DNA of 64,000 nucleotides, taken from Hofstenia miamia. Lineage: Eukaryota; Xenacoelomorpha; Acoela. The stretch lies in the NCBI GenBank assembly GCA_004352715.1, contig SCFE01000025.1:2280921-2344920 (forward strand), read 5' to 3'. Shown here one piece after another: positions 33,389 to 46,300 of the stretch. A program made the position numbers and the translations under genes. Within the stretch, counting starts at the first letter, position 1. The number at the start of each line of letters is the position of its first letter. A model generated the notes under the pieces. That model ran no database searches. It was not told the origin of the DNA and saw nothing but the letters and a program-made list of their open reading frames with translations.

Positions 33389-35188
33389 TCATAGCTTGGT
33401 AGAATCAGTACGTCCCGCCTCTTTGTTTCCCAGCCCAAGAGAAAGACTTAGTTCTTCGTCGGTAATGCGAAAGAGTGTTTTTTCAAGGGATGAGAATTTA
33501 TAGTTATCATAGGGATGAATTGCACGCACCTCTTCGACAGGGAACTCATTTGGCTCAAAATTGGACAGTCTAATGCCTAAAGCCTCCAGCAACATTACAA
33601 GAGGAATACAAAATATTGAAATTGAGGTGAATAATAGGCACATAATGTTGGCCCATGTAGGATAGGGAGTCTTGATCTTCTTAGGTATACTTGGTTCCCA
33701 CCTATCGTAGTTTGTTCCGTAGAAAATGAGCTCATACAATCCAGTCATGAAGAGGATAAATAAAATGGTTGGGACTACATACATCCAACTGAATATTAAT
33801 GCTTTTGGTGGACGCATTCCAGACATCAGCTGAATGTCATTTGAAAATCTTCCAGTTCCGTAAACCCAACAAACTGCGATCGCTTCAAAGAAACCCAGTG
33901 CTAAGCAAGGGAAAGCCCCTATGTAGGTATCAAACATTTGGAAGAAATATTCTCCATTTCCCAATGCAAATAATCCAGCACATAAGCAAGAGATAAAACA
34001 AATTGTTGAAGAAACAAACTCTGTTTTTAGCCATGGGGCTTTAGATTTGAAGTCGTAAATAGATGAAAATACTGCTTCAAGTGTTCCGAATTGAGAATCA
34101 ATACAAAGTGTAATTACCATAAAATAAAATAAAACTGCCCAGATAGGACCACTGTCACCAAAGGAGTCGCACACGTCTGCCATTGTCATAAATGCCAGTC
34201 CAGTACCCGCCACGCCATCGTTAAGAAATCTTTCTGGCTTGCAGTTAATACCATTAGCTGCAATGCAAACTTCAGATTTTTGAGTTGCAATATACCCCAA
34301 TACTGAAAAAATTACACCTGCAGCATATAACGAAGTGCAGGAGTTGATGATCGCAATGGAAACCGATAGTTTTAGAAAATTGGTTTTTGGGCTACTGTAA
34401 CTTGCCATGGCAATACAACTGCCTGTTGAAAGTCCTAAAGAATAAAAGTTTTGCTCTGCTGCCAGTCGCCATACTTCTAAGTTAAACAACTTGGAAAAAT
34501 CGGGCATAACCATATACTTAAGCCCAACGAATGAGCCTTTAAGTGTTAAACCTTTAATAAAGAACGCAGTGAGTAAAATGTAGGGAAATGTTGATGTAAA
34601 ATATATTACCTTTCCTTGAGACTTTATGCCTTTGACCATGCAAAGACAGAGCACAAGCCACGAAATAAAAATGCACAAATACAAGTGTAGATTAAAATCC
34701 CCGATATGATTTATATCAGGAGTGATGTTCAATGTGGTTCTATACCAAAAATATTCACTAGTTGAACTATTTGTACATTCGGTAATGGGAGCCCCATCTA
34801 CAACCGGACAATCTTGTCCCCATGGAAGCTTAACCGAAAATGAATTGTATAAATAATAAAATGTCCAAGCCATCACAGTGTTGTAATATAGTGTAATGAG
34901 AACTGATGATACTAAACAGGATACTCCCATGCCATATGTGTATCTAGATATATCACCAAATGCTTGAAGAGGCCCTTTTCTCAATCTTTGACCGATCCCG
35001 AGTTCGAGTGCAAGCAAGGGAATCCCCTGAAGGACCAGCATTGTAAAATACGGGATTAAGAATACACCTCCGCCGTTTTTCTGCAGTAAATATGGAAATC
35101 TGTATACGTTTCCAATACCCACAGCATAACCAACTAAAGCCAGGAAGAACTGAACTTTATTGTCCCATTGCTCACGGCCTTCTTCCAT
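33389..35188 (-). CDS. SLC6-family Na+/Cl--dependent transporter, B0AT/XTRP3 (SLC6A15-20)-like, intronless
   Basis: Predicted plasma-membrane Na+-coupled symporter, probably for neutral amino or imino acids. One uninterrupted 599-codon frame, close to family length. TM1 carries GYAVGIGNVYRFPYLLQKNG (residues 20-39), the Na+/substrate site region; family members normally have Trp where residue 29 is Tyr. GIPLLALELGIGQRLRKG (55-72) and SVLITLYYNTVMAW (95-108) are typical of the B0AT branch. Extracellular loop 2 (about 120-160) has N-glycosylation sequons at N140 and N154. VKGIKSQGKVIYFTSTFPYI (185-204) and the SLGLSTGSCIAMASY region (250-264) correspond to TM5 and TM6. TM10 has the family motif, with E435 and WVYG (441-444). 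The ATG at 35186-35188 directly precedes the conserved N-terminal REQWDNKVQFFLALVG. The exact substrate cannot be read from sequence. Confidence 0.93.
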   Translation of the reverse strand: MEEGREQWDNKVQFFLALVGYAVGIGNVYRFPYLLQKNGGGVFLIPYFTMLVLQGIPLLALELGIGQRLRKGPLQAFGDISRYTYGMGVSCLVSSVLITLYYNTVMAWTFYYLYNSFSVKLPWGQDCPVVDGAPITECTNSSTSEYFWYRTTLNITPDINHIGDFNLHLYLCIFISWLVLCLCMVKGIKSQGKVIYFTSTFPYILLTAFFIKGLTLKGSFVGLKYMVMPDFSKLFNLEVWRLAAEQNFYSLGLSTGSCIAMASYSSPKTNFLKLSVSIAIINSCTSLYAAGVIFSVLGYIATQKSEVCIAANGINCKPERFLNDGVAGTGLAFMTMADVCDSFGDSGPIWAVLFYFMVITLCIDSQFGTLEAVFSSIYDFKSKAPWLKTEFVSSTICFISCLCAGLFALGNGEYFFQMFDTYIGAFPCLALGFFEAIAVCWVYGTGRFSNDIQLMSGMRPPKALIFSWMYVVPTILFILFMTGLYELIFYGTNYDRWEPSIPKKIKTPYPTWANIMCLLFTSISIFCIPLVMLLEALGIRLSNFEPNEFPVEEVRAIHPYDNYKFSSLEKTLFRITDEELSLSLGLGNKEAGRTDSTKL

Positions 35189-38100
35189 TATTATCTAAAT
35201 AAAGTCAGGGGTAATCTGAACAACTTACAATTTCAAGGCATTAATTAATAAGGCGGTTTAAACAAGGCAAAGGCGAATGATGTGGCTATTTGCATTCTGG
35301 GCGTCTACACGAGCTCCACTTTAGTAGCGCATTATCTCGATCTAATGGCTTCTCCGGGGAAGAAATCAATCCTCTGCTTCAAGCCTCATTAGTGAAAGAA
35401 ATACTACTTGTCAATATTTTTTTTGAAATTTAGAATTGTGATTTGCTTACTACTTTGAATGTAACCAATAAGATATCACCAAAAGAAATAAATTTTGCTA
35501 AAGCGGAGCACATGTAAACCCAGATTAATAAAATCTATAAAAAACAATTTTGATCAACAAATGGTGCCGTATTGGCCACTACACCGATTTAAGCTGCTCG
35601 GCATCGTTGTTGACCTCATTAATATTTGGCAGCAGAAGATATGTACAATAAATATTTTCAACTCCTTTCAAATTTCACACTAAATTTCAAGTTTTCCATT
35701 GATATATGCCTTTGTTACATATAGACTAGAATATGATTGTGGCCATATTCGACAATGTTAAAATAGATAAGCCTTTAAAGTTAAAAATAAATCATAGAAA
35801 AAATATGTGGCTAAATTAATACATGGTATGTTATAGTGTAATATGTTCTTGGAAAATTTCCTCATTGAAGCTATTGAAAATATTCTAGTACATTTTTAAA
35901 AGATATTACGAGCATTTTCAAGGACTTTTTGTGGTCAAACTGATCGTTTTTACATTGAATTTTGGGACCATAAGTGTTTATGTAGTTAGCCATTGCTTTG
36001 TAGATGATTGCACCGACAAATTAATTCATATATCAATAACTATCATTCTTCAATTGATTAATATTTTAACATGCCTTATTAAATATAATGATTCAGCCCG
36101 TTCTCCAACTCAATTTACTGCAGAATATTGCTAAATAATTTGCTGCCGGTAATTTTGTCGAGAGTTCGTGCTAACAAATTTCTTATTTTGCTATATAATT
36201 TTAGAATAATGGCAAAAAAATCAATAAATTTTCTGTCTTAGTATTCTGACAATGTATCCGAAAAGGATAATAAAATTACCATTCAATCCCAAGTGATATT
36301 GTATTTGTACAATGGTGGTTGAAGAATAAGTGCAACTGCTGGTCTTATTCGATTACTATCTGTGTCTTCCTTAAATCTGTCAGGTCATTGTTTGCTAATC
36401 TTATGATATTAAAGAAGCGAAAAATGTTATCTTACTATGGAATTCGTGATTCAAACATGACATATTTAAAAGTTGTTTCTAAGTCTTAGGCTATTTAATT
36501 TCATGATACTGAAGATATTTTTTTGGTTTGAGCTTTGTAGCTCTTGAAAGCTCAAAATCCCTGTATTTGTTGTAATTTTCTTGATATTACAAGTAAAAAT
36601 TAAGAAGATAAATTGAAATCCTTACATTGTCCTTAGAATCGGTAAATTTAATATTATTAACACGCTTTTCTTATTATTTCAAATAAGCCTGCCTCAACTG
36701 GTATCTTTACTGCTCCTTAAATATACAAGTTGTCACAAAGCCAGTTTTGTTACTTGATAAAGACAATGACTGAAAAAAAATTCTTAGATTTTATTCGACA
36801 TGTGCTTCAAGCGTTAAATGTCGTATATGACTATTACATTGCACAGAAAATAGAAAATTTTCTTTAATAATATTATAATAATTTAACATTCCCTAAAATG
36901 CAATGTCTTGACATACATCAGTTTGAGCTCCTTTATCACCCATATGAGATAAACAGGGCTTATTCCAGAGCCACTAAGGAGGAATAAATACCCTACAAAA
37001 TGGGAGAATTCCTATAGGGGCCTACTTGTTTTACTTTATCTATAGCTAAAAATTTGCATGGCAGACACTATGGTTGCAAACAAATCAAACCAACCTAAAA
37101 CTTCCTGCAGTCAAAAGATAAATCAGAAACGCGAAAATGAAAGGGGCAGAAAAATTCATTTTCCGGTTGAAAATTTTATATATGTAGCCTTTATAAAAGT
37201 TTTTAGGTTCTTGATTTTGTATTCATGACCAATAAAACGTTAAGAATAGAACATTTAATTTTTTTATGTCTTGTGTAATATTTTCTGTGATACTGCGTTA
37301 TGTGATCTCCAAGTAACTGTGATTTTTCATAGGTGTAGGAAAATCCCACATAAGTTTTAATCAATATACTATATTCAATAGAAGTCCACTTAAGGATTAT
37401 TAGTCACATTTATGAGCGTTTCAATAAGTATGCAATTGAAATTGCCAAGATTGCATCATATCTATCAGATTATATAGCAAAGCATATGCTTACTCTTATT
37501 GCATATATTAATTACGAATTTTTTATATTTTTGTTAATTGGAAGGATGGAAACCTGAAAATAATTGATTATCGCTGTACGAAAATCCAACAACAACTTGA
37601 GAATCTTTAATTTCATTTCGGCATTTAGTTAGAAGAATGATCGCTGAATATGTTTGACGAAAATTTATAATAATCCAATTGTCAAGATTTTTATGTAAAA
37701 ATGAATTTTAAACTTTCAAACAATATCATTTTTATACAAATCCTCATTACTATAAAACCTCCTAAAAATTCCTTTTGCAGCATTCAATTCATGGATTCTA
37801 TTCAAAAATTTGATCGATTGAAAATTACTACGTTTCAAAAAATAAAAATTTTTCTTAATAATTAATTTTGCATATACTTTAATTTTTCAAAAAAAATATT
37901 CAGCTATAGATCAACACGTATCAAAGTGGTCTTTACCAATAAAGTGGATGCAATTTTAGTGCATCACAAATGACTGAATACATACAAAAAATCTTAGAAC
38001 TAAGTGCACAATATTTCCCCTTGATCACAATACATGCACATTGTATACATACAGTACTGTTCATACGTTTAAAACACTCATCTTTACAAATTAGTTCTGC

Positions 38101-38197
38101 AATGATTAACACAATAACTTTGATTTTTAGCACTAGGCTCAAGTTTGGCACTGTAAATTCAAATTTTCATGTAATATTTTAATCAGAAATTTAGTTT
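35189..38197. other. intergenic upstream of SLC6
   Basis: About 3 kb AT-rich; includes the presumed SLC6 promoter region at 35189 onward. Short ORFs at 35495-35683, 35931-36134 and 37933-38182 have no recognised features. Confidence 0.5.
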
Positions 38198-38590
38198 TTC
38201 TCCTATTCCCTTATGAAGGGGCACCCTAAAAACTATCTTCATAAATATACTTGCTATGTAAATTATTGCGAAAAAATCAAATTAGGCGTCAAAAATTTAG
38301 CTTATTCTAAATGTTTTGCACAAATGTATTCAGTTGTTTCAGAAATATTACCACTTAAATTTTGCTAAAATCCCACTACATTCATTGAATTTACATCAAA
38401 ATTGTGATGTAATAGGATTTTCACAAACTTGAACTCTTAGTAATTCAAAATCTTCTCAATAAATTTGCACACACAATTTAGACTAAACTAAATTTTTGAC
38501 GCTGAATTTGATTTTTTCGCTCTAATTTACATAGCAAGTATATTTACGAAGATAGTTTTTAGGGTGCCCTTTCACAAGGGAATAGGAGAA
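38198..38590. mobile_element. 393-bp foldback MITE with about 110-bp terminal inverted repeats
   Basis: The left arm 38198-38312 (TTCTCCTATTCCCTTATGAA, then GGGCACCCTAAAAACTATCT, and on) is inverted at about 38478-38590 with roughly 88% identity, judged by eye. The arms share AATATACTTGCTATGTAAAT and GCGTCAAAAATTTAG as well. The central 165 bp is unrelated AT-rich sequence. Long arms, no ORF and short length make it a foldback-type or long-TIR MITE. Target-site duplication is unclear in the T-rich flanks. Confidence 0.85.
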
Positions 38591-39129
38591 TTTTATATTG
38601 TTCTACTAAATGGATATTCTTTTTGTAAATTTTATTGACTAAAGAACTGCAAATTTAAATGCGTTCATTAACGCCCATAATAATAAAAAGACAGATACTT
38701 AAAATAGAAATTAAGTTCAAGCTATTTATTTTTGCAGAATGTGTTTGTTCCTATGCGATTGATAACGATTCAGTCTTTATCATGTTTACTTCTTTATGAT
38801 GTAAATATAATCGAATCCGTAGTCTTGTCACTTAATGCAATGACATTTTTAACATTGATCGCTACTTGAATGTCCATTTATCGCATTAGTTATATTTGTA
38901 GCATTTACATTAACAACTAGAAAGCTTAAAAAAATTCGAAACCCCTTAAATGCCTGATGTTGTCAGATAAACTTTGCAAACTGAAATTAGATTATCAGAA
39001 AACTAGATGCGCTTGTTTTCTACTTTCTACTTAATATTCTATTACATATAGCTATTTCAATTGCATATACACATTTTTTAATTGTGAAAGTTACACTACT
39101 GCATCGCCAAAAGTTATATTGGGATTATT
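38591..39129. other. intergenic, nothing recognised
   Basis: AT-rich. The right part may contain the C-terminal or 3' end of the piggyBac remnant. Confidence 0.5.
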
Positions 39130-39404
39130 TTTTAATTGACTTGTTCAACATAAAGCATGTTTCTCCAAAATTGTGTAAATTGCACAGTTCCTAAAGAAAT
39201 ACGAGTACTTGGACATGCGTCTATCGGAGGCGCTCGGCCAACTGATAAGCATAACTTTTTCCGCAAAATTTTGCCTGGTATTAATTGATATATCAAGCAT
39301 ATTATCAAACACAGCAACTGGCCAAAGTTTTGCTTTCTTCTTAAAAATACCTGAAGCCATAAATTCTAGAGAATTAGAAATTTTTTGACTAAACACAGCT
39401 ACCT
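39130..39404 (-). pseudogene. piggyBac-like transposase remnant, C-terminal part
   Basis: The minus frame 39396-39145 reads NSLEFMASGIFKKKAKLWPV, then AVFDNMLDISINTRQNF. This matches the piggyBac transposase block 'R-K-T-R-R-W-P-x-x-x-F-x-N-M-L-D-I-x-x-x-N'. A frame change near 39250 and stops follow. It is separated from its N-terminal half (40229-40560) by a LINE inserted in opposite orientation. Confidence 0.65.
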
Positions 39405-39407
39405 TTT

Positions 39408-40146
39408 GATAATCTTATCACAAGTAAAATTATGTCCCTTTCCAAAAAATTAAACCAAGAGTTTAAAAGCATGGTTACTAAGCCACTTTAATTATGTAGC
39501 CACTTTAATTATAGTAGTATTCTATTTTCAAACATACGCGAAGAACTAATTAAAAAGCTCGAAACTCAATATAAATGGGCCATTAATGTTTGTAAACGAA
39601 GATCTAGTGCTTTAAAAAAATATATTTATAAATCAATCCCAAGTCCTAAGCAGTTAATTCAAATAAATACCGCCACTAAATTTTATAAAATTGTAAAATT
39701 GCTTCCACCCTATAATTGCATAAAAATCCCAGAATTTTCGAACAAGATCAACGAAAGAACAAAAAGATTTACTGTAAACAAGTATAAATCTAAAATAAAA
39801 CGAAATTCTTTTATAAATAATGCAATAAGGCAATGGAATGAATTTCCCCAAGAGATCAAATGTATTAAAAATGTAAAACACTTTCGCAAACGTGTTAAGG
39901 AATTAATTCTAAAGCAAAAGTTCATCTGTGGAAAAGCTTGGGTAGGCTACAAATTTTATAATACTGATTATACTACTACTACAAGACTATAATATCCGTA
40001 GCCTAAAATGACGCTTTTCTTGTATATATTTCATGTCTTTTTATTATTTTTGTACATTATTGACGCTATTTAGAGAACTTATCAGTTTCTGAAATTGTAA
40101 ATAAAAGTCTCTAAATATAGAATATCTTATCTTATCTTATTTTATC
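39408..40146 (+). mobile_element. LINE 3' end (CR1/L2-like) with (TCTTA)n tail, inserted in piggyBac remnant
   Basis: The plus frames read FNYSSILFSNIREELIKKLE, then ORF 39699-39992 with INNAIRQWNEFPQEIKCIKN and VKHFRKRVKELIL. This is the W-N-x-L-P-x-x-I...F-K-x-x-(L/V)-K C-terminus of CR1/L2/Jockey-type ORF2. The stop at about 39990 is followed by AATAAAAGTCTCTAAATATA (about 40099) and a pentameric tail CTTATCTTATCTTAT (40125-40140), a regular LINE 3' end. Severely 5'-truncated, as is usual for dead-on-arrival LINE copies. Confidence 0.8.
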
Positions 40147-40560
40147 TAAGTTGACTCATTCCCAAATTCGTTTTTTGTTGGTAAAGATAAAGACATAAGA
40201 TCTAATACATATGTGTGTTTCAGCTCAATCAGCACCCAAAACTTAATTCCAAATTTGTCTGGTTTGCTTGCATTAATACAATCAAACTAGAGCAACCTTT
40301 GCAGGGTAGAAACTGGTCAACAATTGTTAGGGAAAAGTGAGAGACATAGTTTTTTATTTTTTTAAAAAATCTTTCAATTATATTTCTAACATGCGTAAAT
40401 TTATTGCAGTCTTGCAGAGCTTGTTGATATTTTATCAAGCGAACATATATTATGAAAGTATTTTAAACTGATCTCGGCTCATGTCCTCAATGAATAAACG
40501 CGATCCATAGTCTGCGTCAAACGAAGGGTACCTTCAAATTATTTAGAAATGTTCTCCTCA
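40147..40560 (-). pseudogene. piggyBac-like transposase remnant, N-terminal part
   Basis: Minus strand: RYPSFDADYGSRLFIEDMSR then DQFKIL matches the piggyBac 'P-x-x-x-x-Y-W...F-x-x-x-M-S-R-x-R-F-x-x-I-x' entry block. The ORF 40438-40229 gives NKFTHVRNIIERFFKKIKNY and SLTIVDQFLPCKG, where families have 'L-T-I-D-E-x-L-x-P-(F)-R-G' with the first catalytic Asp. A frame change lies at about 40440. Together with 39130-39404 it forms one transposase pseudogene split by a LINE. Confidence 0.65.
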
Positions 40561-42489
40561 TATAGTTGACCCATATGAATGCTTCCAATCAAGCTATCAC
40601 AACTTCACCAGAAACTATTTCTTTTCAAGTTTCCATATTTACAATCAATTTCTGCAAATATATCGACGGCAACTCTTGATGCATCTCCATGAAATGGCCG
40701 AATTTGCACCGATACTAGGGCTTTGTGGGTCGGACTGGGCTTGTATCAAAGCTGTTAATCCATGGCTTCTCTCTATACTACATAAATGCTGAACATAACA
40801 GTCATTAGTATGATGGTTAAGTCTGATCACCTTAAGCATGTAAGGTAAGTAAATGAATAATATGCTTTCAAACACCTTGCTAAAATTAATGTATTGGTTG
40901 AGCCATTTATCTGGTTGATTGTTATCACCGAATGACTCAGATTTGGCATTTAATATGAGATCAAAGATTGAAAATGGTTAAATCTATTATTAAACGACAT
41001 TGAGGGTGGAAAATTCAAGATTTGGGATAAAGTCCTAATTCATAAATTTAATTGAAACTACTCGTATGACATCATCTTCGTTAAGAACTTTTAAAGATGT
41101 TTGGCCTCAGCTGCAATGTTTTCCTTAATTACTAGCACTTTGTTCTTTCTTGCGTAAATTCATATTTAGTAAGATTAAAAATGAAGAATCATAATACGCG
41201 AGTGTTATATTTTCAAATATCAATGATAAGCATCAATCTATATGTAACCTTAACTAAGGTTTAGAATACAGATTGTATTAGGCCTATAGAAAATTTCGTC
41301 GTAAGATCAATAAAAAAAAAGTAATTTAAAATGTTCAAATACACCACTATGCATGCAGCTCTTACAATTGTAGATTATTGTACAATAAGTATAAATGATC
41401 ATACACCTGAAGTTTCAATTGCACATCTACAAAGTTCAAAATAGCTAAAAAAGTTTTCAACATGAATTTCGCATACCTCAATTTCGACAAATTTCAAATG
41501 TTTATTTAGTAAGCGCTCTCATTTTTAAAATATCTTAAAAATTTTCAGTGTTATGTACTTAGTACTTTAACAGTGGTAATGGAAATAAACTACTCTTGGT
41601 TCCAAGCAAAATGAATCAAATGTTTTCTTCAGCCTTATATTTTAGAGAACAAATCTAATTGTTTCTGTAGTTCTAATATGCTTATTGGAATTAACCTAGA
41701 ATTTGCAGTTTGGAAAAAGTTGCATGAGTATTTTTGTTTTTTTTTTCAAATGTATTTACATGCAATTTTCTTCCCAATAGAAATAAAAAATTTATTAATG
41801 AAAAAATTTTTCATTTAACAATATAATATAAATGCTTAAGTTATTTGAAGTAATACTATACAGACGGGCATTCTTTCGTGCAGGAATTCTTTCCCGGAAA
41901 TCTTTACTTCAAAGCCAAGCACTGACTATAGATTAAATCTTGCAATATTGCTTAATTCATGTTAGTCGTTATCAGATATTTTACGAAATGCTTTGAAATA
42001 TATAAACTTTATCCAAATCAGTTAACGCTAGTGATATTGGCGAATACTATCGAAATTTTACCTAGAGATATGTTTTCGAAAATACAATCATTAAATACTT
42101 TTGGTATCTTAGGCCATTTCTCATTATGTCACATATTGAGATTGACAACATTTCAAATGAAGATCATCTAATAGTGATTGTGCGATGCTAGGCAAAAACA
42201 TAAATGCATTTAAAAGACAAATGAAATTTTGAATGTGTGAATCCCAATAACAACTTAAAGTATCCTGAGTTGAGACTTGAATCTTAAGCATGAGGTCTGC
42301 CCAAAACAGCATAGTATCATTTTACTAGGTCAAACATATCCCGAGCTTAAAACCCATACACCACGCAACTAAATTCATAACTTCATTTGATGAAAAAGAT
42401 TACATTATTTAATTAGAGATACTCAAGCCAGATTTGTAGATAAATATCAGTTTTTGGCAAGTGATAAAATGCTGAAATGTATATATTTG
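40561..42489. other. intergenic; left edge may hold more piggyBac sequence
   Basis: Minus ORF 40645-40875 could be the transposase N-terminal leader but has no motif. The remainder is AT-rich without recognisable features. Confidence 0.4.
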
Positions 42490-42987
42490 AAGAGTGACAC
42501 ATCGAACCCGGGCTCTCACTGATACTTTTACAATGTGTTATTGAGCGGACTGCTAGACAACCAATTTTTGGGTAAAAAGCACCTCTAACAGATTTTAACA
42601 ATATTAACATTGAAAAAAGAAATCAACCAGGAAGTCTAAACACATAGCTGCTTTGAATGTTATTTGCCAAATAAATCATTTGCTTTCATTCACAAACAGT
42701 CTTATCGTCTTAAATATGCAGAGTAAATTAGTCGAAAATCTGATGCAAGTTATTTACTTATTTTTTGAAACCAATTCTAGTAGGGCTACTTAACATGTTA
42801 ATACAAGCAAGTTATCTGCAAAGAGCGAACTAAAGAAGTTTGTTCACAATTAATTTACGCTTCTGAAACTTTCTCATTCTGATATCAAAAGCAATTCATA
42901 TAAAATTGTAGCAAAATGCATGCAATTTATTTGAGTAGGTTTACAAGGCAAACAAAAAAACCCCATTAGTTTTAGTTAAAATTGAAC

Positions 42988-42989
<2 letters not shown>

Positions 42990-43028
<39 letters not shown>
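42990..43028. repeat. (TAA)n microsatellite without an adjacent retrotransposon
   Basis: A TAA trinucleotide array of about 13 units. No LINE 3' end or R4 sequence is recognisable on either side, in contrast to the arrays at 26.3, 57.0 and 60.6 kb. Confidence 0.95.
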
Positions 43029-43029
<1 letters not shown>

Positions 43030-43338
43030 TTCTTATTAATAACACCAAGAATTTAAAAGGCAGTTCATTTGCAGAAAAGATGCTTTTCTGTTCATCGGAA
43101 ATCACTGTATAGTATAATAGAGTTAAAGAGAATTAATGATATTTTAACAATACTAAACTTTTAAATTATATAAATGTAGCAATTGCAAGTTTGGAATTTA
43201 AAATTATTTTGCAATAATTTCACTTGCATTTATTGAATTATTTGAAACTGAAATAGAATATATTTTTAATGATGTATGTTTTAATAGTACATAAAATTCC
43301 AAAAATCATAAAAAATTCGATATAAAATTATATTGACA

Positions 43339-43393
<55 letters not shown>

Positions 43394-46300
43394 GCTAGTA
43401 ACAGTTAAACTAACAGCTATAGAATCACATACATATGCTGAGATTTCAGGAGCAGTCGCAATGTTATGGTTTGAGGTCTTTATTAAATACGTTGGCATGG
43501 TTTAATTAGAAAATTGTGAAGGATGGGAGAACAGGAAGACGTGATAGAATTAAATTGGTTAAATAATGGACTGTATTCAATTTAATTTATATTTAATTAT
43601 AGTATCAATTAGCTCCTTTCAATAAGAAGGGTACTTTAAAATTGTAGTATATTCCACAACGATGAGATTTAAACGTAAAGACACATGCGTAATTGAACTA
43701 GTTAACATAAAGCAACTCATATATGCATATGGAGGCAGAAACACGTTTATGTTACTTTATTCAATTACTAGAAGAATGATGTAGAAGACATATTTATAAA
43801 TTACAATAATTTTAATATTTATGTCTCTACAATAATCAAAAAAGACAGAAAAATTTGAAACCGATAAAAATTTTTCTGACATTACATGCAAAAATTTATT
43901 ATTTTCAAAAATCAAGTGACCATCGCCTCCTAGTCCACAGGTTGGCGTAACAGTTTGTAATGCAACTACAAATCTCGTAATTAGTAGTTTTCCACCAAAT
44001 TATTTTAAAACCTATGCTTATTGTCACTGCATCGAAAGTCACCAACCCACCTTCGCAAAAAGTTGCTAAGAGTTGCCTGAAAAGTAAACTAATTTCGTGT
44101 GCATAGATCGGAATAATTAAAAATGATACATGAAAGAGGAGTTATCATCAAGAAGTTTAATACAATCCTGGGTAATTTAAGGTTAAAATGTGCAACAAGA
44201 AGTTATAGAGTTAGAATGGGATAATAGTGGTTAACGGTTAAAAATATTTTAGCAATTTCAAGCCCCAATAAAAACTTACGTTGCAATTCAGACAACGTAA
44301 ATAACATTTAGTAAGCTCATGAACTTTATCACGAACGTAATTCAATTTCCTTTAATGAGATCAAAGAGTTTAAAAATTAAAGTGTATTAATGATCTTTGA
44401 ATTAAATTTTAAAGATTGAATCTGAAAAATAAATACTTTCATAAATACATGAATCAATGTATGCATTAGCTAAACCAAATAGCAGTTCATTTGCTTTTTC
44501 TAAAAATTGAGGCATCTACAATTGAAAACTTCATACATTTAAATGCTAATATGAAAACATAATATTCATTAAAATGTATAGATGACAGAAGCTAATTATA
44601 ATTTAAATACAGTTACTAACTTCATTCTAGCTTAAAAATTGGAAAACTATTTGAGGAAACCATATGACAAATTCGGGGAAACTAAATCGTGTACCTAGCA
44701 CAGGACTTGGGAATTTTTCAGCCTCTGTAGATGAATTCAAGTCAAAATATATTATGTGCTCAAAAACAATGGACTTTACATTGACGCACTTGTTTTGGAC
44801 TTGAAATTATAATGACGCCCTCTTGACTAGAGGGGCCACAACCACAGCCACCATCGCATGAACTAAATTACATGTTCATTTATGGGAAACAGTGCTTTCT
44901 TGTAATAGTGATAATAAAGTTGTTTAAAACTCTGCAACAACTAAACTCAACTACTTTTTTTATCAATATTCCACCTTTTATTTAAGTTAGTTTTGAGAAT
45001 ATAAAATATGTCATAGAAACCATCACAAATTTTATAAGTTTCTGGGTTATTTAACATTAAAAAGTCTGAAGATTCTATTTCTTAAATTTATGCAGGTGTT
45101 CAGAATTGACCCATTCAAGTAAAACTAAAGAAAAGAAATGCACATGGAAGAAAAGTATCAGAAGAACAAAATAAGCTTTTTTCTATTTAAATTCTCATTA
45201 GAAAAGGCATTACAAATGCATTTAAAATTTGAAAAGTTGTCGAATCTGACTACTCGGGCTTTCTAATGTTAAGATAAAGCATATGCAAAGTGAAAAGAGT
45301 TTACATTATTCTAATTATTGAAATATTGAATACTTGATTAAAATCTTACAACAATTCCCTTCTTGTGTTTATTGCGTGATTCTTGTTTGTTGCCATGCAA
45401 ATTGTCAGGCCTTTTTAAGTTAGACTTTCGTCTAAGCTAATAAAAAAATGTAAGAAAATGTTGAGCTTCTATAATGACATTCATTTCATCATTACGTTAG
45501 GTCTTGTCTGAAATTTAATTAAAATACTAAACATTCGAAACAGCTCAAAAAATGTGAGAAAAAATTTACAATAAATAATGACTTAAGAAGGATAGCTGTG
45601 CGTATAACTAAATAAAATAATGTTAATGCATACACCTCAGACGATGCAGTATTTTCACAAATTGAAATATTATCCAAAACAACGATCACACCAATTTTGC
45701 TAGAAAACGAATTTCAATAAAAATTTAATAATTGAGGTAGATGGGTAATATCACTGTCCGGAAGAATACATATTGTATTTTAAGTATGGACACAAAATAA
45801 GCAATAAGTTTTCCAAATAAATTTGCATAGCTATTTTAAACCAGAACTAACTATTTATATGTTAACTCAAATTTTACGAGAATGTCTTGAACAAACATAT
45901 ATTGCGTATTCCTTCCTTTGTTTAGAATGTTATTTGGCACTCAATATTCATCGCATTTAATTTACTTTCAAAAACTATTGGGAAAAGTTTAGTATTTTAC
46001 CATCAGCGATGACCATTTTAAACAATAGTTTAAATTAAGCTTAAATTTTAGTTTGAATCGAAGTTTTTCTAAATGATGTTGATATTAAACTTTTTAGATT
46101 AAGTTAATGCTTAATAAAAGAGCTCATTTAAACTTTCATTGCATGTGTGATATAAATGACACTAAAAGCAATGCCATACATAATTATAAGGATTATGAAA
46201 CTGATATAATGAACGTTCAAAATCATACTATCGATGATGTTACCAGGTCATATTTTTAGTGGATATCCCATTTTAGTTTCTCATGAATCAAAAATTCACT

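Noticed and set aside
42490-42570. tRNA-like or tRNA-derived SINE head on the minus strand (GGGTTCGATGTG resembles a B box)
   Set aside because: The T-arm does not pair, no convincing A box or anticodon stem is present, and no SINE tail was seen.
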